Below are positions 1-7,346 of a DNA stretch of 21,446 bases, piece by piece. Position 1 is the first letter of the stretch, and every line of letters begins with the position of its first letter. Made by a program: the position numbers and the translations under genes. Under the pieces are notes generated by a model. That model worked only from the letters and a program-made list of their open reading frames with translations, did not search any database and had not been told where the DNA came from. This stretch comes from Candidatus Latescibacterota bacterium. Lineage in GTDB: Bacteria > Latescibacterota > UBA2968 > UBA8231. The stretch lies in the NCBI GenBank assembly GCA_021295675.1, contig JAGWBY010000080.1:5074-26519 (forward strand), in the 5' to 3' direction.

Positions 1-1159
1 GCTGGACGCTCAGGGCGCTTTCGACCATCTGCGGAATGTCGGCGGCGCTTATCCCGGCCGCGCTCAGCGAGCCGTAGGGGGTGTGCTGCCGCCGCAGCCC
101 GTCGATCCACTCCGCAGCCAGTTCGACTCCTTCCTCGCGACTCTTGCCGCCTAGCGCCAGTCCGGTTGCTCCGGCGGCAAAGTAATACTTGTCGGCCACA
201 GCCGGGGCGTTGTGCCGCATCACCCCGGGCAAGACGAGGGCCACGGCCGCGCCGTGCGGCACGGGTGCGCCGCGCTCAAAGGAGACTTTTTCGATCCCGT
301 AGCCGAGCGCGTGGCCGGCCCCGGTGTTGATGGGGCTCAACAGCAGTCCAGCGAGCAGGGCACAGCGCGCCATTTGGTAGCGCGCGTCTGGATCGCCGTG
401 GACTACGGCTTGCACGTACGCCGGGCAGCCTGCGGTCAGGGCAGCTCGCGCTACGGCGTCGCCGATGGCATTGCTCTTGGTGGAAGCCGTGCATTCGAGG
501 GCGTGTCCGAGGGCGTCCAAGCCGGTGATCGCGGTCAGTACCGGCGGCAGGTCTTGGTGTAAACGCGGGTCCACCAGCGCGGCCTTGGGTTGTAAGTAGC
601 TGCTGTAAACGGCCTTCTTGCCGGTCGCGTCGGCGATTACGGCCACCCGGCTGACCTCACTGCCCGTGCCCGCGGTGGTTGGGATGCCGACGAGTGGGGT
701 CAGCGGCGGTTTTGCGTACAGGTCGAAGCCAAAGTAATCGGCCACGGAGCCGCCATTTGCCGCGGTGCAGAGCGCGGATTTGGCCGTGTCCATGGTGCTG
801 CCTCCGCCCAAGGCAACGGCCACGTCGAAATCCGCAGCCGCCAGTGCGTGTGCGCAGGCATCGACGCTTTGCACGGAGGGGTTGGGCGCGATCTCGCTGT
901 ACGCGCCTACCACGTCTAAATCGCCGAGGGCTTGGCGGACTAGAGCGACGAGTGGGGCGATGCCTGGATCGTGGATGAGCAGCACCCGGCCCGCGCCGAG
1001 GCGGACGCACTCGTCGGCTAGCTGCGACAGAGCACCCGCCCCGAATACGACCCGCCGGTCGTGGAATTCGAACATTTCTGCTAGCGCTGCACGCCGACTT
1101 TCTGCGGCAAAATAGGCGCTATCCGATAGCAGGTCCTCGTTGATCTGCACACTACCCAT
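1..1159 (-). CDS. Iron-containing alcohol dehydrogenase, 3' end beyond window
   Basis: NAD(P)-dependent group III (Fe-ADH) dehydrogenase, probably oxidising an alcohol or reducing an aldehyde/keto acid in the cytoplasm. I read about 386 codons from an ATG at 1157-1159, preceded by a strong GGAGGA ribosome site, open to base 1, so the C-terminus is missing. Visible family signatures: the nucleotide loop LGGGSTMDTAKS (residues 118-128), the TTAGTGSE motif (161-168), and candidate metal ligands D215, H219 (in GLDALGHALE), H283 (GAGHALGYG) and H302 (VPHG). All four ligands are present, so it should be catalytically competent. It is transcribed divergently from the PhyH gene at 1264 and shares a 104-bp intergenic region with it, suggesting joint control. 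Maleylacetate-reductase-like and lactaldehyde/1,3-propanediol-type enzymes share this fold; the substrate cannot be told. Confidence 0.9.
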   Translation of the reverse strand, partial: MGSVQINEDLLSDSAYFAAESRRAALAEMFEFHDRRVVFGAGALSQLADECVRLGAGRVLLIHDPGIAPLVALVRQALGDLDVVGAYSEIAPNPSVQSVDACAHALAAADFDVAVALGGGSTMDTAKSALCTAANGGSVADYFGFDLYAKPPLTPLVGIPTTAGTGSEVSRVAVIADATGKKAVYSSYLQPKAALVDPRLHQDLPPVLTAITGLDALGHALECTASTKSNAIGDAVARAALTAGCPAYVQAVVHGDPDARYQMARCALLAGLLLSPINTGAGHALGYGIEKVSFERGAPVPHGAAVALVLPGVMRHNAPAVADKYYFAAGATGLALGGKSREEGVELAAEWIDGLRRQHTPYGSLSAAGISAADIPQMVESALSVQ

Positions 1160-1263
1160 TGCGGCCTTCCTCCTATATTGACGCGGTGAATCGAGTCTTG
1201 TTTCGCGCGGGGGATTTGTGCAATATATACACGAAGTCGCAGCACTACAAAAACGGAGCTACC

Positions 1264-2025
1264 ATGACGCAAGACGCCACCCAGACCTACGCCGAGCAGG
1301 GCTTTCTCACGGGCATCGACCTGTTCAGCGCCAGCGAGATCGATCACTTCCGCGCCTGTTTCGACGAACTGGAAGCCCGCGAGGGCCGGGAAAAGTGCCA
1401 GATCGGCCTGCAAGCCCGCCACTTAGACGAGGAATTCATCTGGCAGATGGCCACGGATTCGCGCGTCCTCGACGCCATGCAGGAGGTCATGGGTGCGGAC
1501 ATTATGCTGCTCTCGACGCACTTTTTTTGCAAATACCCCGACCCGGAGGCCAAGCACTTTGTGGCTTGGCACCAGGACGTCACCTACTGGGGCTTAGAGC
1601 CGCCCGAGGCCCACACCGCTTGGGTAGCCGTGGATGCCAGCGATGTGGAAAACGGCTGCATGCGGGTCATCCCCGGCTCGCACAAAAACGGCATTGCCAC
1701 GCATGGCGAGTCGGACAGAGCCGGCAACCTGCTCAGCATCAATCAGGAGATCCCCGACGAGCTCGTCGATGATAGCCACGCCGTCGATCTAGTGCTCGCA
1801 CCGGGCCAGATGTCCATCCACGACGGCCAGATATTCCACGCCAGCAACCCCAATACCTCTAATCGCCGCCGCTGTGGGCTGACGCTGCGCTATATAGCTC
1901 CGCACGTCGCGCAGGTCGAGCTCAACTCGCTGGGCAACAAGTATCCGACCACCTTGGTGCGCGGCGAGGACCGCTACGGCAATTTTCCCGAGCAGCACGT
2001 GCCCTTCGCCTCTGCTGCTCGATAA
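1264..2025 (+). CDS. Phytanoyl-CoA dioxygenase (PhyH) family protein
   Basis: Fe(II)/2-oxoglutarate-dependent oxygenase of the PhyH family, 253 aa, cytoplasmic. The double-stranded beta-helix metal triad is visible: H103 and D105 in AWHQDVTYW and the distal His in GQIFHASNPN (about H192), followed by NRRRC, which supplies the Arg expected to bind 2-oxoglutarate. The family fingerprint ENGCMRVIPGSHKNG is also present. The frame is open upstream to 1159, but the ATG at 1264 is preferred because GGAG lies just before it and homology begins there; the upstream reading overlaps the Fe-ADH start. It is first in a plus-strand set with a KDPG-type aldolase and a second PhyH protein. These enzymes hydroxylate diverse small molecules, so a role in breaking down a carbohydrate- or lipid-derived compound is inference. 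Confidence 0.88.
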   Translation: MTQDATQTYAEQGFLTGIDLFSASEIDHFRACFDELEAREGREKCQIGLQARHLDEEFIWQMATDSRVLDAMQEVMGADIMLLSTHFFCKYPDPEAKHFVAWHQDVTYWGLEPPEAHTAWVAVDASDVENGCMRVIPGSHKNGIATHGESDRAGNLLSINQEIPDELVDDSHAVDLVLAPGQMSIHDGQIFHASNPNTSNRRRCGLTLRYIAPHVAQVELNSLGNKYPTTLVRGEDRYGNFPEQHVPFASAAR

Positions 2026-2056
2026 TTATACAGTCCGCCACACATAAGGAGACACA

Positions 2057-2714
2057 ATGGCCCAGTACGACCGGATGGCCGTTCTCAACGCCATCTACGA
2101 CACGGGTATCGTAAACCACTATCCACATTGTCGAAGCCTGCGCCCGAGGGGGTGCTCGCTGCGCTGAATTTACCAATCGCGGCGATTTGGCTTACCACGT
2201 CTTCACCGAGACCGTGCGCCACGTGATGGCCGAGAAAATCGACATCATCATGGGCGTTGGCTCGATCTGCGACGCGCCCACCGCGGCTCTTTACATTGCT
2301 AACGGCGCGAATTTCGTCGTCGGCCCCTTGCTCAACGAGGAGGTCGCCCGCTTGTGCAATCGCCGCAAGATTGCCTATTCGCCTGGCTGCGGCTCGGTCA
2401 GCGAGATCGGTCAAGCCGAAGAGCTAGGCGTTGAGATCGTCAAGGTATTCCCCGGCAGCGAAGTCGGCGGTCCGTCCTTCGTCAAATCCGTGCTCGGCCC
2501 CTGTCCTTGGACTCGGATCATGCCCACCGGCGGCGTCGATGCCACCCGCGAGAGCTTGGAGGCGTGGTTTGAGGCTGGCGTTGCGGCCGTTGGCGCTGGC
2601 TCCAAGCTGATTACCAAGGAACTCGTCGCCGCCAAAGACTGGGATGGATTGGAGGCCAAGGTGCGCCAGAGCGTCGATTGGATTCGAGAAATCCGCGCTG
2701 AGATGGCGAGCTAG
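2057..2714 (+). pseudogene. KDPG/KHG-type aldolase, frameshifted near its N-terminus
   Basis: Class I aldolase of the 2-dehydro-3-deoxy-phosphogluconate / 4-hydroxy-2-oxoglutarate family, which cleaves a 2-keto-3-deoxy sugar acid to pyruvate plus an aldehyde. Reading starts at ATG 2057 behind an AAGGAG site and gives MAQYDRMAVLNAIYDTGIV, then leaves the family pattern and stops at 2165-2167. The homologous frame resumes at about 2118 (TIHIVEACARGGARC, then the catalytic-Glu region EFTNRGD) and runs to TAG at 2712-2714. The Schiff-base Lys is in EIVKVFPG and the phosphate/glycine loop in IMPTGGVDAT. Compared with family members, about 9-10 residues (the 'PxFYHxDxEVAK' strand) are missing at the junction, so a short deletion removed codons and shifted the frame. 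A start at TTG 2187 would lack the first strands. Either a real lesion or a sequence error. Confidence 0.8.
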
Positions 2715-2738
2715 TCCAGCGGTTCGGTTTACCTAATC

Positions 2739-3536
2739 ATGGCCTTGACGCAAGCGCAAAAAAGCCACTTTGAGGAACAGGGCTACTTGCCTCATCACCG
2801 GATTCTCTCCGACGACGAATTGCAGGCCCTGCGCCAGCGCAGCGAGGAAATTGCCCGAGGCCAAGCCGACCACGTGCCGCCGCGCTACGTCCAGTTGGAA
2901 GCCGCCTTCCGCGAGGAAGAGGATGCCGAGGTGGACCGCCTCGATCAGGTGCGCAAAATGACTCACCTGTGCTATTTCGATCCCCTCTTTGAGGCCGTGG
3001 CCCGCAAGACGGAGATCGTCGATGTCATCGAGGACTTGCTCGGTCCCAATATCAAACTCTACTGCGATCAGTTGATGATGAAGGCGCGCTATCACGGCAC
3101 GGTTACCGACTGGCATCAGGATTCCGTGGCGTGGCCGCAGTTTGCGCCGCAAGACCACGTCTCCTGTTGGGTCGCCCTCGACGACGCCACCGTGGAAAAT
3201 GGCTGCATGACCGTGCTGCCGGGCAGCCATAAATGGGGCCCCATCAATCCGGCGCACAAAGCCCGCTTTTTGGCAAATTCTCTGATCCCCGAGCCTGTAC
3301 CAGTGGAATTGCCGGCCGGCTCCTGCTTGTTCCACCACGGCCTCAACTTCCACCGCACGGGTGCCAATCCCACGCCCAACCGGCGGCGCGGTCTTGCCCT
3401 GCACTACCTCCGCTCGGAGACCATGTACCTCGGCGCTGGAAGCGAGGAACAGCGCCTAATGACCGAGTGCGAAAAGCCGCGCGGTGAATTTCGCTTTATG
3501 TTGATCAGGGGACGCGAATTCGACGGGCGGGTGTAG
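2739..3536 (+). CDS. Phytanoyl-CoA dioxygenase (PhyH) family protein, second copy
   Basis: Second Fe(II)/2-oxoglutarate oxygenase of the PhyH family, 265 aa. Metal ligands H126 and D128 are in VTDWHQDSVAW; the distal His is in CLFHHGLNFHRTGANP (about H205), followed by NRRRGLALHY with the co-substrate Arg. The ENGCMTVLPGSHKWG fingerprint matches the paralogue at 1264, but the two diverge elsewhere, so this is not a recent tandem duplication. The ATG at 2739 lies 24 nt after the aldolase stop with only a weak ribosome site, which suggests translational coupling or co-transcription with the aldolase. The N-terminus (FEEQGYL) is typical of the family, supporting the start. The substrate is unknown. 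Confidence 0.88.
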   Translation: MALTQAQKSHFEEQGYLPHHRILSDDELQALRQRSEEIARGQADHVPPRYVQLEAAFREEEDAEVDRLDQVRKMTHLCYFDPLFEAVARKTEIVDVIEDLLGPNIKLYCDQLMMKARYHGTVTDWHQDSVAWPQFAPQDHVSCWVALDDATVENGCMTVLPGSHKWGPINPAHKARFLANSLIPEPVPVELPAGSCLFHHGLNFHRTGANPTPNRRRGLALHYLRSETMYLGAGSEEQRLMTECEKPRGEFRFMLIRGREFDGRV

Positions 3537-3659
3537 CTGTGGCTCTATTCCTCCTAGACGGTTGGCGACAAGCCGCTATTTGCTGGAGGTAGCTCCGACG
3601 AAGTTGAATCCGCGAAGTGCTGGCAGTCGAGCGCTATATCACAGCTTAGATCCTGACGT

Positions 3660-5411
3660 ATGCTGACCAAACTTATCATCCGCAACTTCAAACGCTTCGG
3701 CGAGGTCGAGATCGAACTCGGGAGTCCGGTGGTCTTCATCGGCCCTAACAACTCCGGGAAGACCTCGGCCATGCAGGCGCTCGCCCTTTGGGACATTGGT
3801 CTCAAGCGCTGGAACGAGAAGCGATCCGGGAAGAGCACGCCCGAGAAGCGCCCCGGCGTGACCGTCAACCGCCGCGACCTCGTAGCCATTCCGATTCCAG
3901 ACGCGAACCTCCTGTGGCGCGGTCTGTACGTACGAGACGTACGCAGAGTCAACGGCCAGCAGCGGACCAGCAACATTCGCATCGATCTCATCGTCGAAGG
4001 TGTGACCAATGACCAAAGCTGGACGTGTGGACTAGAGTTCGACTACGCCAACGACGAATCCTTCTACTGCCGGCCGCTTCGCCGGTCCGACGGCAAGACC
4101 CCCGACCGCATGCCAGTGCCGGACGCAGCGGGAAATATCCAGATCGCTTTCCTGCCGCCGATGTCCGGGCTTGCGGCTACGGAAACACGTCTCGATGATG
4201 GTGCCGTCAATGTTCGGATCGGGGAAGGACGTACCGCCGAAGTGTTGCGCAACCTCTGCTTTCGGATTTGCGAAGGACAGCCGTCCTTATGGAACAAACT
4301 CGTTAAGCAGATTGAGGGCCTGTTCGGGTCGAAACTCCGTTCGCCGCGCTACATTCCCGAACGCGGTGAGATAGCAATGACCTATCACGAACAGGGTGCT
4401 GAACTCGATTTGTCGTCCGCCGGGCGCGGTCTGCAGCAGACGCTGCTCCTACTTGCATATATGTACGCGAATCCCGGGACCGTCTTGCTCCTAGACGAAC
4501 CTGACGCGCACCTAGAGATACTTCGCCAGCGCCAGATATACCGCCTGCTCACCGATGTGGCGCGTGCCAGCGGCAGCCAGATTATCGCCGCCAGCCACTC
4601 CGAAGTGCTGCTCAACGAAGCCGCGGACCGGGACTTGGTCGTTGCCTTCGTCGGCCAGCCGCACCGTATCAACGACCGCGGCAGTCAGGTACTGAAGGCG
4701 CTCAGGGAGATCGGGTTCGACCAGTATTACCAAGCGGAACAGACCGGCTGGGTGCTCTATCTAGAGGGTTCAACGGATCTAGCGATAATGCAAGCTTTTG
4801 CTAGACGGCTCAGACACGAACGTGCGATCCAGGTGCTTGAGCGGCCATTCGTGAAATACGTGGGGAATCAACTCACAGCAGTTCAGAACCACTACTACGG
4901 CCTGCGGGAAGCTCTTCCCGCGCTTCGCGGAGTCGTCCTTTTTGATCGCCTCGAATCAGGGCCACTCGATATCTCCCCGGTCGAATGTCTGATCTGGAAA
5001 CACCGAGAGATTGAGAACTATGTCTGCTCGTGGGCCACACTCGAAGAGTACGCGTCTGCATCGGCGTCGGCGTCGGCGTCGGAGGATGCTGCGTCGGGAC
5101 CACTGTTCGCGGTGGCCGAAGTAGAGAAGCGTCAGAACGCGATGGGCCAAGCTATAGGGGAAGTAGAGTCTGCCTTAAAGACGCTTGGCAAGGGGTCTCC
5201 TTGGAGTGCCGACATCAAAGCCAGCGATGATTTTCTGGTCCCGCTCTTCAAGTCCTACTTCGAGACGCTTGGCCTACCCAACCTGATGGCCAAGAAAAAT
5301 TTCTACGAGTTGGCCGAGCACGTCCCCGACAGCGAAATTGATCCCGAGATTAGCGAGAAACTGGACGCGATCGTGCGGGTCGCGGAAAGCGCGACGCCTG
5401 CGGGAGACTAG
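3660..5411 (+). CDS. OLD-family-like AAA ATPase with C-terminal TOPRIM-like domain
   Basis: ABC/SMC-type ATPase of 583 aa. It starts with the usual LTKLIIRNFKRFGEVEIEL strand, then Walker A GPNNSGKTS (28-36), a signature-like LSSAGRGLQQ (about 249-258), Walker B VLLLDEPDAHLE (D near 279) and the switch His in IIAASHSEVLL. From about residue 365 a TOPRIM-like unit follows: VLYLEGSTD (acidic residue near 368), VVLFDRL (Asp near 428) and an IENYV motif, as in OLD and DUF4435-type nucleases. The layout matches single-gene OLD proteins or GajA of Gabija, but no UvrD-like GajB follows. A perfect (Ala-Ser)5 tract occupies 465-474, encoded by a GCGTCG-type microsatellite. A defence role against foreign DNA is inferred from domains only. 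The start is ATG 3660 with little ribosome site. Confidence 0.8.
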   Translation: MLTKLIIRNFKRFGEVEIELGSPVVFIGPNNSGKTSAMQALALWDIGLKRWNEKRSGKSTPEKRPGVTVNRRDLVAIPIPDANLLWRGLYVRDVRRVNGQQRTSNIRIDLIVEGVTNDQSWTCGLEFDYANDESFYCRPLRRSDGKTPDRMPVPDAAGNIQIAFLPPMSGLAATETRLDDGAVNVRIGEGRTAEVLRNLCFRICEGQPSLWNKLVKQIEGLFGSKLRSPRYIPERGEIAMTYHEQGAELDLSSAGRGLQQTLLLLAYMYANPGTVLLLDEPDAHLEILRQRQIYRLLTDVARASGSQIIAASHSEVLLNEAADRDLVVAFVGQPHRINDRGSQVLKALREIGFDQYYQAEQTGWVLYLEGSTDLAIMQAFARRLRHERAIQVLERPFVKYVGNQLTAVQNHYYGLREALPALRGVVLFDRLESGPLDISPVECLIWKHREIENYVCSWATLEEYASASASASASEDAASGPLFAVAEVEKRQNAMGQAIGEVESALKTLGKGSPWSADIKASDDFLVPLFKSYFETLGLPNLMAKKNFYELAEHVPDSEIDPEISEKLDAIVRVAESATPAGD

Positions 5412-5413
5412 GA

Positions 5414-5545
5414 CTGATCCTCGACGCTCTCCGTCTCTCCAACTTCAAGGCCTGCGAACTGCATGGAGGATTTAACATCCCGAGAGAATTTTGTCGTTTT
5501 ATTTTTAGCAGAAATCAGCGATATTCAACCCCTGTTGTTTGGTAG
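5414..5545 (+). pseudogene. Possible N-terminal remnant of a second AAA ATPase
   Basis: Immediately after the OLD-like ATPase stop, one frame (CTG at 5414 to TAG at 5543-5545) reads LILDALRLSNFKACELHGGF, the pattern with which SMC/AAA_15-type ATPases begin (compare LTKLIIRNFKRF at the start of the preceding gene). The resemblance ends by about 5473, before any Walker A, and no ATG, GTG or TTG start was found at the expected position. I read it as the stub of a downstream partner or paralogue whose body was lost when the amtB promoter region was joined here. It may be coincidence: only about 18 residues carry the signal. Confidence 0.35.
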
Positions 5546-5565
5546 ATCGGAAAGCAGTGTGGTGA

Positions 5566-5594
5566 TTGCGAGAGGCTTGGCGATTGGCTATAGT
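5566..5594 (+). promoter_or_regulatory. Putative sigma-70 promoter of the ammonium transporter
   Basis: TTGCGA (5566-5571, 4 of 6 to the -35 consensus), a 17-bp spacer, and TATAGT (5589-5594, 5 of 6 to the -10 consensus), followed by an A-rich stretch. It lies 48 bp before the ATG at 5643, which has its own AAGGAGG ribosome site (5627-5633) 9 nt upstream. Pattern match only. Confidence 0.5.
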
Positions 5595-5642
5595 ATAAAA
5601 CCGCTGAAGTAAGACCTGCTCGATCAAAGGAGGGAGATCGAT

Positions 5643-6938
5643 ATGCTTGGAAAGTCGAGTGGCGGCTTATTGCGGGTGGGCGGATTTATTGTGGCCTGCG
5701 GTCTCCTAATGGGGGCGACCGGGGCCTATGCCGCGAGCGGCGAAGAACTGCAATTCATCCTCAACACCTTCTCGTTTCTCGTTTGGGGCGTGCTCATAAT
5801 GTGGATGTGCGCGGGCTTTACCATGCAACGCCTCCATGATCTGCCTCAAGAACATTGGGCTTTATTCAATTGCTGGGATCACTTATTACTTGGTCGGCTA
5901 CAACCTCATGTACGTCGATGTGCAGGAAGGCTGGATCGGCACGCTCAAGTTTTTATACGGGCCTTCGGACAATGAGCTCAAGCTGTTGTCCGGTGAGGCC
6001 GCGGCCGCGGCAGAGGTGACAAAGGCCGGCCATGCCACTATGTCGGACTGGTTTTTCCAGATGGTCTTTGTGGCGACAACCGCTTCTATTGTATCGGGCA
6101 CGCTAGCCGAGCGAGTGAAGCTGTGGGCGTTTCTCGCTTTTACGGCCGTGTTGACCATAATTATCTATCCCATCGTCGGGGCTTGGACTTGGGGCGGCGG
6201 CTGGCTCAGTGCCATGGGGTTTCAGGATTTCGCCGGCTCTACCATCGTGCATTCGACCGGAGGTTGGGCCGCGCTCGCCGGAGCGCTCGTCGTTGGGGCG
6301 CGGCACGGGAAATTTCGCGCCGACGGCAGCGTCAAGGTCACGGCGCCTTCCAACATCCCCGCCGTGACCTTGGGCGTCTTCTGTGGCTCGGGTGGTTCGG
6401 CTTCAACGGCGGCTCGCAACTCGCCATGTCGAGCGTGGTCGATGCCGTCGCCATGAGCCATGTGCTCGTGAATACCAACCTTGCGGCAGCAGCCGGCGTC
6501 GTAGCTGCTCTCATCGTATCGCGGCCGATCTTAGGACGCATCGATCTGCTCGGTGTCCTCAACGGCGCGCTCGGCGGCCTCGTCTCCATTACGGCCGGGC
6601 CAGATATCGTCGATCACCACTGGGCGCTCGTAATTGGTGCCGTGGGCGGCGTGGTGTGCGTCGGCGCGATGAGGTTGTTGGAGATCGTCAAGTTAGACGA
6701 CGTTGTAGGTGCGATTCCGGCCCACTTGTTCGCCGGCGTCTGGGGGACCTTGGCGGTCTGCATTGCAGCCGGTGGTAACTTCGGCGTCCAGCTCATTGGG
6801 GTGTTGGCGGTGGGCGCGTTCGCGTTTGCGGCTTCGTGGCTCGCGTGGTTTGTTCTAGACAAGACAATGGGGGTGCGGGTGTCGCAAATGGTTGAAGAAC
6901 TCGGCCAGGATACCGCAGAGCTCGGAATCGAAGCGTAG
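5643..6938 (+). pseudogene. amtB: Ammonium transporter (Amt family) with two frameshifts
   Basis: Inner-membrane ammonia/ammonium channel. It begins with a signal-like hydrophobic segment (GFIVACGLLMGATGAYA), as many bacterial Amt proteins do, and continues through about eleven membrane spans. Both conserved pore histidines are visible: the one in STIVHSTGGWAALAG and the one in DDVVGAIPAHLFAGVWGT. Three frames are needed. Frame A (5643 to about 5830) ends in CAGFTM. Frame B (about 5833-6383) begins NASMICLKNIGLYSIAGI, so the usual LEAGxVRSK motif between them is absent, consistent with about 26 missing nt. Frame C resumes with LWLGWFGFNGGS at about 6384 after loss of 1 or 4 nt and runs to the stop at 6936-6938. 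Upstream are a good promoter and ribosome site; a STAS gene follows 78 bp later. Identity is certain; whether it is truly broken is not. Confidence 0.88.
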
Positions 6939-6945
6939 GACGATG

Positions 6946-6973
6946 TTGACGTAGTTCAAGGCAATTCTTAAAT
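6946..6973 (+). promoter_or_regulatory. Weak candidate promoter for the STAS gene
   Basis: TTGACG (6946-6951, 5 of 6) and TTAAAT (6968-6973, 4 of 6) are separated by 16 bp, in the 78-bp gap between amtB and the STAS gene. The STAS gene could equally be read through from the amtB promoter. Confidence 0.3.
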
Positions 6974-7016
6974 CAGATAAAAACGGTGCATACCATTTAG
7001 AAAGGTAGGAGATCAA

Positions 7017-7346
7017 GTGAACACCGAACGAAAAGACGGCGTATTAATCGCCAAGCCCGAAGGCCGCATTGACGGGGTCAATGCCCGCGACTTCCACGAT
7101 GCCCTAAGCGCAGCAATCGGCGCGGACAGCAACCCGGTGCTCGTCGATTTGACGGCCATCAACTACATCAGCAGCGCGGGTTTGCGGACGTTTCTGCTAA
7201 TCGCCAAAACGCTCCAGCAGCGCAGCGCTCAGTTCGCGCTGTGCTCGCTTTCGGAGCCGATAAGGGAAATTTTCGAAATCAGCGGTTTTGACAAGATCAT
7301 TGCGATCCACGCCTCCGAAGAAGAGGCACTCGACGCACTGTCGTAA
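7017..7346 (+). CDS. STAS-domain anti-sigma factor antagonist (SpoIIAA/RsbV-like)
   Basis: Small cytoplasmic STAS protein of 109 aa. The start is GTG 7017, with AGGAGA 5 nt upstream. It shows the complete fold: an N-terminal strand pair (DGVLIAKPEGRID), VLVDLTAINYISSAGLR containing the Ser that the partner kinase phosphorylates in this family (Ser52/53), and a C-terminal helix. In partner switching the unphosphorylated form sequesters an RsbW-type kinase and a SpoIIE-type phosphatase resets it. Both of those partners are encoded on the opposite strand at 10679-12246. The gene converges on the histidine kinase with no gap (stops abut at 7346/7347), so no room for a terminator exists between them. 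Pairing with that kinase and phosphatase is inferred from proximity. Confidence 0.87.
   Translation: MNTERKDGVLIAKPEGRIDGVNARDFHDALSAAIGADSNPVLVDLTAINYISSAGLRTFLLIAKTLQQRSAQFALCSLSEPIREIFEISGFDKIIAIHASEEEALDALS

Noticed and set aside
212..562. Plus-strand open frames over the Fe-ADH region, and many similar opposite-strand frames elsewhere
   Set aside because: High GC makes long shadow frames; they lack domains and overlap genes with clear catalytic motifs.
5643..6938. Programmed frameshifting or translational bypassing in amtB and other split genes
   Set aside because: Frameshifting or bypassing cannot restore codons that are absent from the DNA. Several junctions lack conserved residues, and no slippery site or hairpin is evident there.
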